11,733 nucleotides of DNA from contig JAJRSP010000264.1 in the NCBI GenBank assembly GCA_024278775.1, positions 1-11,733 of the forward strand, read 5' to 3'. The position numbers and the translations under genes are program-made. A model generated the notes under the pieces. That model was not told where the DNA came from, ran no database searches, and saw only the letters and a program-made list of their open reading frames with translations. How positions within the stretch are numbered: the first letter of the stretch is position 1; each line of letters starts with the position of its first letter. The stretch comes from Planctomycetota bacterium (GTDB taxonomy: Bacteria > Planctomycetota > Phycisphaerae > UBA1845). Shown here in pieces: positions 1 to 7,226 of this stretch.

Positions 1-1
1 C

Positions 2-406
2 TGCAACGCCAACAGCGTGGCCGACTCCTGCGACATCCTCAACGGCACGAGCCAGGACTGCAACGGAAACGGCATCCCGGATACCTGCGACATCACGGCC
101 GGCACCAGCGCCGACTGCAACGCGAACGGCATTCCCGATAGCTGCGAATTGGCCGGCAACGACTGTAACACGAACGGGATACTGGACTCTTGCGACATCA
201 CGGCGGGTACGAGTCAGGATTGCAATGGGACGGGCATCCCCGATAGCTGCGAACTTGTGGGTAACGACTGCAATGCAGATGGCATACCGGATGGATGTCA
301 ACTCGCCGGGAATGACTGCAACATCAACAATATCCCAGATGATTGTGAGTTGGGCCCCAACGACTGTAATAATAACTTGGTTCCTGATGACTGTGAGGTC
401 TTTTTC
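2..406 (+). repeat. DCN-repeat block A (8 units, first one partial)
   Basis: The block encodes units of the form DCNxNGIPDxCEL, alternating between a short unit of 13 residues (39 bp, linker such as VGN) and a long unit of 16 residues (48 bp, linker such as ITAGTSQ). Each unit has two Cys and a D-x-N-x-x-x-x-D spacing reminiscent of calcium-binding thrombospondin type 3 repeats. Calcium binding and a disulfide per unit are inferred. Codons for the same residues differ between units, so the repeats are old and kept at protein level rather than freshly copied. Confidence 0.85.
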
Positions 407-3400
407 CCCATTGTTCATGTGGATGATAGCGCGCCGGCGGGAGGAGATGGTTCGACTTGGAACGCCGCGTTTACCAACCTGCAGGACGCTTTGGCTGTAG
501 CCCCCTGTACGACGGTGGTGGAGATACGAATCGGCGGCGGGGTATACACGCCAGGCGTGACACGAGACGACACTTTCCGTCTTTCATCCGGCGTTCGTGT
601 CACCGGCGGATATGCCGGATTTGGTGCAGCCAACCCCGACCTTCGGAATACGCTGCTGTATGAAACGGTGTTAAGTGGCGATATTGGCGTAGTCGGAGAT
701 TCCTCGGACAACAGCTATCATGTCGTGATGGCCAACGGTACGGATGCGACAGCCGTGCTGACAGGCTGTACGATCAAAGGCGGAAATGCCAATGGAGTGT
801 CACCTCGCAACAATGGAGGTGGGCTGATTGCGGATAATGGTAGCCCCACTCTGGTGGATTTGCGGATCGAAGGCAACAACGCCACCTCCTTTGGCGGCGG
901 CGGCGGTGGTGTGTATTTGAAATCAAGTAGTGCCTCGATCACAAACTGTGCGTTCTCTGGTAATACGACGAGCGGGAGCGGTGGTGCAATCTATCTTTCG
1001 AGTAGTACCGCCACTATAACGAACTGCACGTTCAGTGCTAACACATCCGGTCAAGGTGGTGGTGCGATATTCAACCTATCCAGCACGCCCACGATCACCA
1101 ACTGCGTTTTATGGAATGACGTTGACCTGGGGGGTATTGATCTCGAAATAAGCAACTTCTTCTCAACACCGGCTGTAAGTTTTAGTGTGATCCGCGGTGG
1201 GCTTCCGGTCGGAACCAACGACGGTGGCGGCAACATCTTTGTGGATCCATTGTTCGTGCGTGCCGCGAGCCCGGGAACGGATGGAGTGTGGGGTACTGGG
1301 GATGATGACTTCGGTAACTTGCGACTAAGCGGTGGTTCTCCGGCCGCCGATGCCGGTGACAACAACGCTGTGCCCATGGGTATTTTGACTGATCTTAGGG
1401 GCGGCCTTCGATTTGATGATGATCCCGCCACGCCTGATACGGGAGTAGGGACGCCACCCATCGTCGACATGGGAGCGTATGAGTCTTTTGCCGATTGCAA
1501 TAACAACGACGTCCCGGATGCCGACGATATCGCAAATCTAACGAGCAACGATTGCAATCTGGATGGTATTCCGGATGAATGCCAGCTCCTGGGCAATGAC
1601 TGCAACACAAACGGGATACCCGATGATTGCGAACTGGTTGGAAACGACTGCAACAACACCAACATTCCGGACGACTGCGAGTTAGTCGGTAACGACTGTA
1701 ACGCCAATGGCATCCCGGATACATGCGAGAATGACTGTAACTGTAATGGTGTAGATGACTTGATCGATATTGCAAACCTTACCAGTCCGGATTGCAACTC
1801 CAACAACGTACCCGATGAGTGTGATCTAGCGAATGGTACGAGCGTTGACTGCAACGCCAACGCGATCCCGGACTCTTGCGAGCTTGTCGGCAATGATTGT
1901 AATGCCAACGGTGTGTTGGATAGTTGCGATCTGGCCAGCGGCACGAGCCCGGACTGCAACGCCTCAAACGTACCGGATGAATGCGAACTGACCGGAAATG
2001 ACTGCAACGGCAGCCTGATTCCGGATGATTGTGAGCTCGCTGGAAATGACTGCAATGCCAACGGCACGTTGGATGTGTGCGACATTGCTTCCGGTACCAG
2101 TGCGGACTGCACGGCCAACGGATTACCCGACGAGTGCGAAATAGATGTCAACAGCACGGCTCCTGGGGGACCCTTCTTCTGTACCATCGGTTGTGATCCA
2201 GATTGCAATAATTCGGGCGTCCCCGACGTGTGTGAGTTAGTGGGTAACGACTGTAACGGTAATGCCGTCCCAGATACTTGCGAGGTGTTCGGCACCGTGA
2301 TGTATGTCGATGACGATGCGCCCCCTGGAGGTGACGGTTTGAGTTGGGCTACGGCATTCACCGACATGCAAGACGCCGTCCGCGCGGGACCATGTACAGG
2401 AGTGGCCAGCATTCGTGTAGCTGCGGGAACGTATACACCCGGCCCTGATCGTTCTGACTCGTTTCAGCTCATTAGTGGAGTAGCCGTAAGAGGCGGTTAT
2501 GCCGGCTTCGGTGCTATTGATCCGGATGCGCGAGATATTACGCTATACGAGTCGATTCTCAGTGGTGACATTGGTGTCCCGGGTGACTCATCAGACAACA
2601 CTTTCCATGTCGTTACGGGGAGTGGTACGGATGCTACGGCCATACTTGATGGCTTCACCATTACTGCTGGACGTGCGAAAGGCAGTTCGCCGGACAAATT
2701 TGGTGGAGGTATGTATAACGAATCCGGCAGCCCCACCGTGACCCGATGCACGTTCCTGCGGAACCGGGCCAGCGGTGCGGGTGGCGGCATGTACAACAGC
2801 AACAGTCATCCCATCGTGACGAGTTGCCGTTTCAGAGGCAATACGTCCAAGCTTGATGGGGCGGGAATGCGCAATCAATCCAGCAACCCCATCCTGACGA
2901 ATTGCGAATTCAGTGGCAACGTGGCCGAGTTCGACGGCGGCGGCATATCCAACGTGCTGAGTAGTCCTGTCGTGACGAGTTGCACTTTTTCAAGCAACAA
3001 CGCCACCCGTGGTGGTGCGATGTTTAGCTTCAACAATAGCCACGCGACCGTGGTCAACACGGTGCTGTGGGGTGATTCTCCGAATGAACTCGACATCCTA
3101 AATGCATCATCCGTGGTTGTCAGTTTTAGCGATTTGGACGGAGGTCTCCCGGCGGCGATTACCGATGGTGGAGGGAACACATCGCTGAGTCCGGTCTTTG
3201 TACGTTCTCCCGATCGCGGCGGGGACGGCCTCTGGGGTACGAGCGATGACGATTATGGTGATCTCCATCCCAACAACGGTTCTGCCGCGGTGGACGTGGG
3301 AAGCAACGCCAATTTGGCGGTCGATACGACGGATCTCGACGGCGACGGGAATGTGCTCGAACCGATCCCGTTTGATCTTGCGGGCGATGCACGCGTGGTG

Positions 3401-4231
3401 GATGGCGATTTGGATATGATTGCCGACGTTGACATGGGGGCGTACGAGTTTGTGTTCACGGCTCCGGTGGCACCAAGCCCACTATTGGCGACCGGAGAGG
3501 TGGCCAAGACCCAGCGCTATATCAGATTCTCGGCTCCTGCGCAGGCCGTAGCGGGAACGACCAACCAGGTGATTCGAATGAGGGTCGTGACCTTGGATGG
3601 ATTCACACTCCCCGTTCCCAATCTGTACTATGTGGGAGCACCCGTCCAGGCACCCGACGAAGACAGCACCAACCCCACCAGAACCTTTACGGCCGCTCCT
3701 TTGCAGTGCGAGCTATACGCACACCCCTGGCCGAGCGAGGGCATCGTGTCTGTCTATGCTGCGGAAATCGCGCCGAATTCGACGTATGAATTTCAGCGGG
3801 CGTTTGCCTCATGTTTTGAATTGGTTACCAACGAAGCTTGTTGGTCGACGCCGCTGAGCGTCACAACTGGAAAATTTGGTGACGCCGTGGTTCCCTACCA
3901 CCCGGCTGATCTGCAACCGGACTTCAAGGATATCGCCGCGGCCGTTGGCAAGTTCTTGGGATCGCCCACAGCCCCGATCAAAGCGGTCACGCAGATACAA
4001 CCGAACGTGGTGTTCCCGCAACGCCCCATTGACTTCAAGGATATCTCTGCTTATGTCCAGGCGTTTCTTGGGACGAGCTATGCTCAAGTGCCATTCTCCA
4101 GTGGCTCCTGCACCTGCCCGTCGACGGTGACGTGTGGAAGCGTGTCCTGTTCGTTGGATGGCGATTGTGGAGGGGCAGGGATATGCGTCGGCGGATTCTG
4201 CACCGATCCGTGTGGCCGGTGCCGACCGTAG
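2..4231 (+). CDS. Giant secreted beta-helix / DCN-repeat surface protein (5' partial)
   Basis: The reading frame is open to the left edge (first whole codon at base 2) and already inside a repeat, so the GTG at 17 is internal and the true start lies upstream. The visible part is 1409 residues, numbered from base 2. Order: DCN repeats (1-135); beta-helix module 1 (about 137-495); DCN repeats (about 497-765); beta-helix module 2 (about 766-1150); a region of about 150 residues with no recognised domain; two dockerin-like segments, each with a DFKDI core (from about 1307 and 1344); a tail with nine Cys (about 1370-1407). The helix modules show 24-residue rungs ending in TNCxFSGN-type turns and open with VDDxAPxGGDG. 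Right-handed beta-helices are known in polysaccharide-binding or -cleaving proteins and adhesins, but no catalytic residues can be assigned, so an adhesive or structural exported role is inferred. The paired cysteines suggest an oxidising, extracytoplasmic location. It converges on the Pro-rich lipoprotein gene. The coding call is very secure; the function is not. Confidence 0.93.
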   Translation, partial: CNANSVADSCDILNGTSQDCNGNGIPDTCDITAGTSADCNANGIPDSCELAGNDCNTNGILDSCDITAGTSQDCNGTGIPDSCELVGNDCNADGIPDGCQLAGNDCNINNIPDDCELGPNDCNNNLVPDDCEVFFPIVHVDDSAPAGGDGSTWNAAFTNLQDALAVAPCTTVVEIRIGGGVYTPGVTRDDTFRLSSGVRVTGGYAGFGAANPDLRNTLLYETVLSGDIGVVGDSSDNSYHVVMANGTDATAVLTGCTIKGGNANGVSPRNNGGGLIADNGSPTLVDLRIEGNNATSFGGGGGGVYLKSSSASITNCAFSGNTTSGSGGAIYLSSSTATITNCTFSANTSGQGGGAIFNLSSTPTITNCVLWNDVDLGGIDLEISNFFSTPAVSFSVIRGGLPVGTNDGGGNIFVDPLFVRAASPGTDGVWGTGDDDFGNLRLSGGSPAADAGDNNAVPMGILTDLRGGLRFDDDPATPDTGVGTPPIVDMGAYESFADCNNNDVPDADDIANLTSNDCNLDGIPDECQLLGNDCNTNGIPDDCELVGNDCNNTNIPDDCELVGNDCNANGIPDTCENDCNCNGVDDLIDIANLTSPDCNSNNVPDECDLANGTSVDCNANAIPDSCELVGNDCNANGVLDSCDLASGTSPDCNASNVPDECELTGNDCNGSLIPDDCELAGNDCNANGTLDVCDIASGTSADCTANGLPDECEIDVNSTAPGGPFFCTIGCDPDCNNSGVPDVCELVGNDCNGNAVPDTCEVFGTVMYVDDDAPPGGDGLSWATAFTDMQDAVRAGPCTGVASIRVAAGTYTPGPDRSDSFQLISGVAVRGGYAGFGAIDPDARDITLYESILSGDIGVPGDSSDNTFHVVTGSGTDATAILDGFTITAGRAKGSSPDKFGGGMYNESGSPTVTRCTFLRNRASGAGGGMYNSNSHPIVTSCRFRGNTSKLDGAGMRNQSSNPILTNCEFSGNVAEFDGGGISNVLSSPVVTSCTFSSNNATRGGAMFSFNNSHATVVNTVLWGDSPNELDILNASSVVVSFSDLDGGLPAAITDGGGNTSLSPVFVRSPDRGGDGLWGTSDDDYGDLHPNNGSAAVDVGSNANLAVDTTDLDGDGNVLEPIPFDLAGDARVVDGDLDMIADVDMGAYEFVFTAPVAPSPLLATGEVAKTQRYIRFSAPAQAVAGTTNQVIRMRVVTLDGFTLPVPNLYYVGAPVQAPDEDSTNPTRTFTAAPLQCELYAHPWPSEGIVSVYAAEIAPNSTYEFQRAFASCFELVTNEACWSTPLSVTTGKFGDAVVPYHPADLQPDFKDIAAAVGKFLGSPTAPIKAVTQIQPNVVFPQRPIDFKDISAYVQAFLGTSYAQVPFSSGSCTCPSTVTCGSVSCSLDGDCGGAGICVGGFCTDPCGRCRP
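410..1490 (+). other. Beta-helix module 1 of the giant protein
   Basis: This is the coding segment of the first right-handed parallel beta-helix module. It begins with a VDDSAPAGGDG motif, then GGVYTPG and GGYAGFGA, passes through Gly/Ser/Asn-rich rungs (SGGAIYLSSSTATITNCTF type) and closes with VDMGAYES. The order of landmarks matches module 2 (from 2297), showing an internal duplication of about 1.1 kb. The two copies are clearly diverged at the DNA level. Confidence 0.8.
1493..2290 (+). repeat. DCN-repeat block B (about 15 units)
   Basis: The second and longer block of DCNxNGIPDxCEL units links the two beta-helix modules. Two units are aberrant: one lacks the usual cysteines in its second half (VPDADD, near 1510-1530), and one reads CNCNGVDDLID (near 1737-1770). 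An insertion with two extra Cys (near 2145-2200, FFCTIGC) interrupts the regular spacing before the last two units. As in block A, there are many synonymous differences between units. Confidence 0.85.
2297..3455 (+). other. Beta-helix module 2 of the giant protein
   Basis: The second helix module carries the same landmarks in the same order as module 1: VDDDAPPGGDG, AGTYTPG, GGYAGFGA, LSGDIGV, GDSSDN, then 24-residue rungs (for example SNPILTNCEFSGN), and finally VDMGAYEF. It ends with a Leu/Asp-rich stretch carrying DLDGDGN, another possible calcium loop. The duplication with the 410-1490 segment is plain at protein level. Confidence 0.8.
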
Positions 4232-4284
4232 CATATGGGACATTCCGCTGGACCGGCGCTGGCCGATCATGCGAAAGCGGGCGA

Positions 4285-4302
4285 CCGCAGAGGATCCTGC
4301 GG
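4285..4302. terminator. Weak candidate hairpin between convergent genes
   Basis: In the 106-base gap between the two convergent stop codons, CCGCAG and CTGCGG form a perfect 6-bp GC-rich stem with a 6-base loop. It could serve both genes, but no T-run follows on either strand, so it does not meet the standard for an intrinsic terminator. Nothing else of note is seen in the gap. Confidence 0.25.
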
Positions 4303-4337
4303 CCGCCCCAGTGAAAGTTAACGGGTAGTGATTGTTG

Positions 4338-6719
4338 TTACGGAGTCGTTCCTGCGTTCGCATCAGCCGCCGGAGTCGTTCCTGCGTTCGCGTCAGCAGC
4401 CGGTGTCGTTCCTGCGGCTGCGTCCGTGGGCGCTTGGAGATCAAGAACGCCTTCGAAGCCAAGGTCGAGCAACAGATCAGGCGGCGGCGGCATCGGCGGA
4501 AGGTCGGCCGGTAGCTCGCCATCCGTCGTTGAGCTGAGTATATCCACGACGTTGGACCCAGACACCTGGACCTTGTCGGGTACGCCATCTCCGTCCGTAT
4601 CCACATCCTTCATCACCATCGTCCAGGTCATCTGGCTGATGACTTCTCTGGACTGATCGACTTGCATCTCCGCGCCCGGATTGTTCGGATCGGAGATCAA
4701 GAAGCTGGCACTCGTCTGCTGACGGATGTTGACGGTCCATTGGGTTTGAGAAACGCCGGGAGCCATTTCTATCAGCGGCGTGGCTTCACCTTGCACCACC
4801 TCGAGCAGTGTCGTTTCACTGCATTTGACGGTCGATCCGTCCTCGAGTGTGTTGCTGAACGTAGTCATGACCTGACCATGCGTCGTCTCCCCTGCCTTAT
4901 CTGCATCGTACACGGTAAACATATCGTCGAACTGGGGTTGGTCGCCCTGGAAATCGAGTGCGTCGAATCCCGAGGGAACCGGGGGATGCTCCGCGAAAGC
5001 TTTTTCCAATTCAGGATTGACCTCCCCGTCATCACCGATGAGCGGGCTGTTCACTCCGAAACTGTCGAAGCGTGCCACCGCTTCTTCGGGAAGTGGGAAG
5101 TCCGCGGGCAACTGATCGGCCACAGCATTAAACGTCACGAGTCCGAGCTCGGCGACGCCCGCCGGGGCATCCGGTCCGTTACCGTTGGGCGGTACGGGGA
5201 TATTGAGGTTATCCACAAACCCATTAAAATTGTCCAATGTTGGGTCAAAGGCAAAATCGATACCAGCCTGTCCGTCCACGATGGGTGGTGGTGGCGGGAA
5301 TTCAAGGAACCCGTCCGGCGGTGGTGGAGTTTCACCTATAGCGAAGTCGCCGAAAGCGCCCGGTACGAACTTCGGTGGCGCATCCGGGAAGATGTCGGTG
5401 AGCGGGTGGTCAGCCAGGTAGGCATCAAAGGGGAACTCGGCAAAGGGAGGCGGCCCATCGACAAACCCCTGGTCGGCAAAGAGCTCGGGCGTGAACACTT
5501 CCTGAAACTTATCGGAAAAGAACATGTCATCCGGGAACTGCTCTAGCCCCGGCGGCGGTGGTGGCGGCGGGAACCATTCGCCCTGCCAACCTTGAGGCGG
5601 TGGGGGTGGGAACCACTCAGCATCTCCATACAGCAAATCCGGCGGGGGCGGTGTCCAATCGCTAGCGCCATCCCACTCATTAGGCGGAGGCGGCTGCCAG
5701 TCGCCGGCAAAGTCCGGCGGCGGGGGGGGGAAGCCGTCGTAAACATCAAAGAAGTCCGGGGGCGCTTCAAACCCACCCTGGCTCGGGTCACCGGCCGCAG
5801 GCGGGAAAAAGAATCCATCACCTTGGAAATCCGGTGGCGGCGGTGGAATGAACACGGCATCTCCCTGGAATCCGCCCGGAGGTACGAAGAGAACGCCGTT
5901 GGGATCGAATCCATCCGGTGGGGCAAAGAACCCACCATCCCCCTGGAACCCATCCGGAGGGGGCGGGATGAAGCCGGCACTTCCGGTCGGGTCAAAATCA
6001 GGCGGCGGCATAAAATCGACCGGTGGTGGTGGTAGAAACTCGCCATCCGTCGGAGGTGGAAACGCACCCGGTGGCGGCGGCGGAAATCCGCCATCAGGCG
6101 GAGGCGGCATGGTACCGTCCGGTGGTGGAGGGAATCCTCCATCCGGCGGGGGCGGCATGCTACCATCCGGTGGCGGAGGCATAGTGCCGTCCGGTGGTGG
6201 CGGTGCGGAGCCATCCGGCGGTGGTGGTGTAGTGCCATCGGCCGGTGGCGGTGGTGCGCTGCCATCTGCTGGGGGCGGTGGTGCGCTGCCATCTGCTGGG
6301 GGCGGTGGCGCGCTGCCATCTGCTGGAGGCGGAGGCGGTGCGCCACCTCCAGAATCCGGCGGCGGCGGTGGTGCGGCACCACCACTATCCGGCGGCGGAG
6401 GCGGTGGAGGAGGTGGCGGCGGCGGAGGCGGAGGCGGAGGTGGCGGAGGTGGTGGCGGAGCCTGTGCCGGGCTGATGCCCTCTGCATTGGCGGTGGTCAC
6501 CTGAGCGAACGCACCAGGGTCGAATGATGTGATAGTAGCCACACCCGATTGTGTTGACCCAACATTCAAGCCGGACAGTCCACCCGGACTTTCATAGGTG
6601 ATCTTGGTGGCTGTTGCGCTCTTGCCGCTGATGCCGGTGCCGCAACCTACCACTGCGACCCCGACCACACATACAAGAGGTCCAAAGATAATACGTTTGG
6701 GACACATTCCAGAAACCAT
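4338..6719 (-). CDS. Proline-rich predicted lipoprotein with poly-Pro tract
   Basis: A 793-residue protein of unrecognised family. The ATG at 6719 is preferred over an upstream in-frame GTG (6746) because an AGGAG lies 8 bases before it and because it starts a clean signal peptide: basic n-region (K8 R9), hydrophobic core, then a lipobox V23-V24-G25-C26. Residue 26 would be lipidated, placing the protein on a membrane facing the periplasm or outside. Residues 27-87 are Thr/Ser/Gly/Ala-rich. Residues 88-110 are 23 consecutive prolines. To about residue 500 there are repeats of PPPPADGSA, PPPPDGTM or PPPPDGGF type, later with more Phe/Trp (such as EWFPPPPP). A non-repetitive acidic region follows, including a DVDTDGDGVPDK calcium-loop-like motif (about 705-716), and the end is AADANAGTTP repeats. 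The proline part probably forms an extended polyproline-II stalk carrying a C-terminal domain (inference). Translation through 23 prolines should depend on elongation factor P. It faces the giant surface protein gene. Confidence 0.85.
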   Translation of the reverse strand: MVSGMCPKRIIFGPLVCVVGVAVVGCGTGISGKSATATKITYESPGGLSGLNVGSTQSGVATITSFDPGAFAQVTTANAEGISPAQAPPPPPPPPPPPPPPPPPPPPPPPDSGGAAPPPPPDSGGGAPPPPPADGSAPPPPADGSAPPPPADGSAPPPPADGTTPPPPDGSAPPPPDGTMPPPPDGSMPPPPDGGFPPPPDGTMPPPPDGGFPPPPPGAFPPPTDGEFLPPPPVDFMPPPDFDPTGSAGFIPPPPDGFQGDGGFFAPPDGFDPNGVLFVPPGGFQGDAVFIPPPPPDFQGDGFFFPPAAGDPSQGGFEAPPDFFDVYDGFPPPPPDFAGDWQPPPPNEWDGASDWTPPPPDLLYGDAEWFPPPPPQGWQGEWFPPPPPPPGLEQFPDDMFFSDKFQEVFTPELFADQGFVDGPPPFAEFPFDAYLADHPLTDIFPDAPPKFVPGAFGDFAIGETPPPPDGFLEFPPPPPIVDGQAGIDFAFDPTLDNFNGFVDNLNIPVPPNGNGPDAPAGVAELGLVTFNAVADQLPADFPLPEEAVARFDSFGVNSPLIGDDGEVNPELEKAFAEHPPVPSGFDALDFQGDQPQFDDMFTVYDADKAGETTHGQVMTTFSNTLEDGSTVKCSETTLLEVVQGEATPLIEMAPGVSQTQWTVNIRQQTSASFLISDPNNPGAEMQVDQSREVISQMTWTMVMKDVDTDGDGVPDKVQVSGSNVVDILSSTTDGELPADLPPMPPPPDLLLDLGFEGVLDLQAPTDAAAGTTPAADANAGTTPAADANAGTTP
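4341..4415 (-). repeat. 30-bp tandem repeat, about 2.5 copies
   Basis: Units starting at 4341, 4371 and 4401 share the core CGGAGTCGTTCCTGCG (plus strand), with one change in the third copy. They encode the AADANAGTTP repeats at the extreme C-terminus of the Pro-rich lipoprotein. The first two copies are close to identical, so the expansion looks fairly recent. Confidence 0.85.
5722..5730. repeat. Mononucleotide run of nine G inside the Pro-rich gene
   Basis: Nine consecutive G on the plus strand (C9 in the mRNA) lie in the codons for a PPP-Phe stretch near residue 330. A gain or loss of one base would move translation out of the 793-residue frame; one shifted frame runs to a stop at 5543. 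Such tracts are classical slippage sites, so this could be a phase-variable switch or an assembly-error hot spot. Confidence 0.8.
6256..6336 (-). repeat. Three 27-bp tandem repeats encoding PPPPADGSA
   Basis: Units start at 6256, 6283 and 6310. Copies one and two differ at a single base, and copy three has a few changes. Each encodes one nine-residue PPPPADGSA unit of the lipoprotein. The near-identity points to recent slippage or unequal exchange, unlike the diverged DCN repeats of the neighbouring gene. Confidence 0.85.
6390..6458 (-). repeat. 23-codon proline tract; NGG triplet repeat on plus strand
   Basis: Twenty-three triplets in a row have the form NGG on the plus strand (CGG, AGG or TGG, read as CCG, CCT or CCA on the minus strand) and encode 23 prolines, residues 88-110. 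The third codon base varies, so the tract is not one simple microsatellite, though replication slippage by whole codons is likely. The plus strand, which is the template, is dense in GG pairs and could form two-tier G-quadruplexes (inference). Confidence 0.9.
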
Positions 6720-6727
6720 GCGTAGAA

Positions 6728-6732
6728 CTCCT
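6728..6732 (-). promoter_or_regulatory. Shine-Dalgarno for the Pro-rich lipoprotein gene
   Basis: AGGAG on the minus strand lies 8 bases before the ATG at 6719. The alternative GTG at 6746 would lie upstream of this site and lacks its own, so this element decides the start codon. Confidence 0.7.
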
Positions 6733-7039
6733 GTTTGTAAGAACACGTTGTAGGCGATGGCAGCTTGTGTTGCGGTGACGCCTCGTCCGATAATGGAGAG
6801 CCCGGTGGTTCTCTTCCACTGTCGATGGGCTTATCGGCAGGCTCGCGAATGAAGTTCAGCAGACCGGTCGTTATCTACTACCAACTTAGCAATCGAAATG
6901 GCTTCACACGCCGTGACATATCGTATTGGGTCGTGTCTTCCGACCCTTCTGACCACATGATGTCTTGCGCGCTTGCATGCTACCCCTCTGTTGCCCCCCT
7001 TGCCGTAACCAGATTGACTTTACGTTGTGGGCAGACAAT

Positions 7040-7062
7040 CTTCGAAGGAACCTCGATCGAAG
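7040..7062. promoter_or_regulatory. Possible operator: inverted repeat CTTCGA-N11-TCGAAG
   Basis: A perfect 6-bp inverted repeat with an 11-base spacer lies about 165 bases before the HDOD-GGDEF start and just downstream of the TTGACT at 7014. The geometry would suit a dimeric regulator, but a 6-bp match of this kind also arises by chance. Confidence 0.22.
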
Positions 7063-7213
7063 TGGTTCTCGGACGCTCAAATACTTAGGGTATCTTCTAA
7101 GACGGCTCGCTTGGGAATCCGACGATTTCATTGATCCCGTGAGGGGATTCAACGGAGTAGCCAGTAGTCAAGACCACACGAAGTGGGTGTAGTATGAGTA
7201 TGGAATTGAGAGG

Positions 7214-7218
7214 GGAGG
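7214..7218 (+). promoter_or_regulatory. Shine-Dalgarno fixing the HDOD-GGDEF start
   Basis: GGAGG inside AGGGGAGGGA (7211-7220) lies 8 bases before the ATG at 7227. The in-frame ATGs at 7194 and 7200 lie upstream of it and have no comparable site, so 7227 is the likely start. Confidence 0.75.
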
Positions 7219-7226
7219 GAGTTCGG

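Larger units (their letters stand above)
6720..7226. other. Divergent intergenic region, about 0.5 kb
   Basis: This stretch separates the minus-strand lipoprotein gene from the plus-strand HDOD-GGDEF gene and should hold both promoters. A TTGACT at 7014-7019 is a possible -35 box, but the hexamer 17 bases later (AATCTT) is a poor -10. TATCTT at 7091-7096 is a fair -10 without a matching -35. The short open frames here (for example 6765-7088) have no Shine-Dalgarno sequence and no recognisable domain. No convincing promoter, RNA gene or riboswitch could be fixed. Confidence 0.5.

Noticed and set aside
2..2290. CRISPR-like look of the regularly spaced repeats
   Set aside because: The repeats are coding, differ at many synonymous sites and have no unique spacers; the period is 39 or 48 bp, in frame with the protein.
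1051..2412. 453-residue open frame on the minus strand opposite the DCN repeats
   Set aside because: It is a shadow: the regular repeats of the plus-strand gene keep stops out of this frame. The protein is low-complexity Ser/Gln/Leu without a domain, and the plus frame is continuous with clear beta-helix modules on both sides.
3809..4606. 265-residue minus-strand open frame across the convergent stops
   Set aside because: It overlaps the ends of two better-supported genes, is Arg/Thr-rich without a domain, and has no Shine-Dalgarno.
4662..5546. 294-residue plus-strand open frame
   Set aside because: It lies wholly opposite the C-terminal half of the lipoprotein gene. It has no recognisable domain or ribosome site, and the lipoprotein frame is continuous across it.
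5543..6487. Arg/His-rich minus-strand open frame overlapping the Pro-rich gene
   Set aside because: It is a shifted reading of the same CCN repeats. Its extreme Arg/His composition and lack of a leader make it unlikely; it matters only as the frame entered after slippage at the G9 tract.
5848..6504. Gly-rich plus-strand open frame opposite the Pro-rich gene
   Set aside because: It is an antisense reading of proline codons. It lacks a Shine-Dalgarno sequence and any non-repetitive domain, whereas the minus frame has a Shine-Dalgarno, signal peptide, lipobox and long C-terminal region.
6720..6746. Longer lipoprotein start at the GTG at 6746
   Set aside because: It would place the AGGAG site inside the coding region and add nine residues before a normal signal peptide.
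6765..7088. 107-residue open frame in the divergent intergenic region, and an opposing one at 6904-7152
   Set aside because: Neither has a Shine-Dalgarno or coherent composition, and both fill the region expected to hold promoters.
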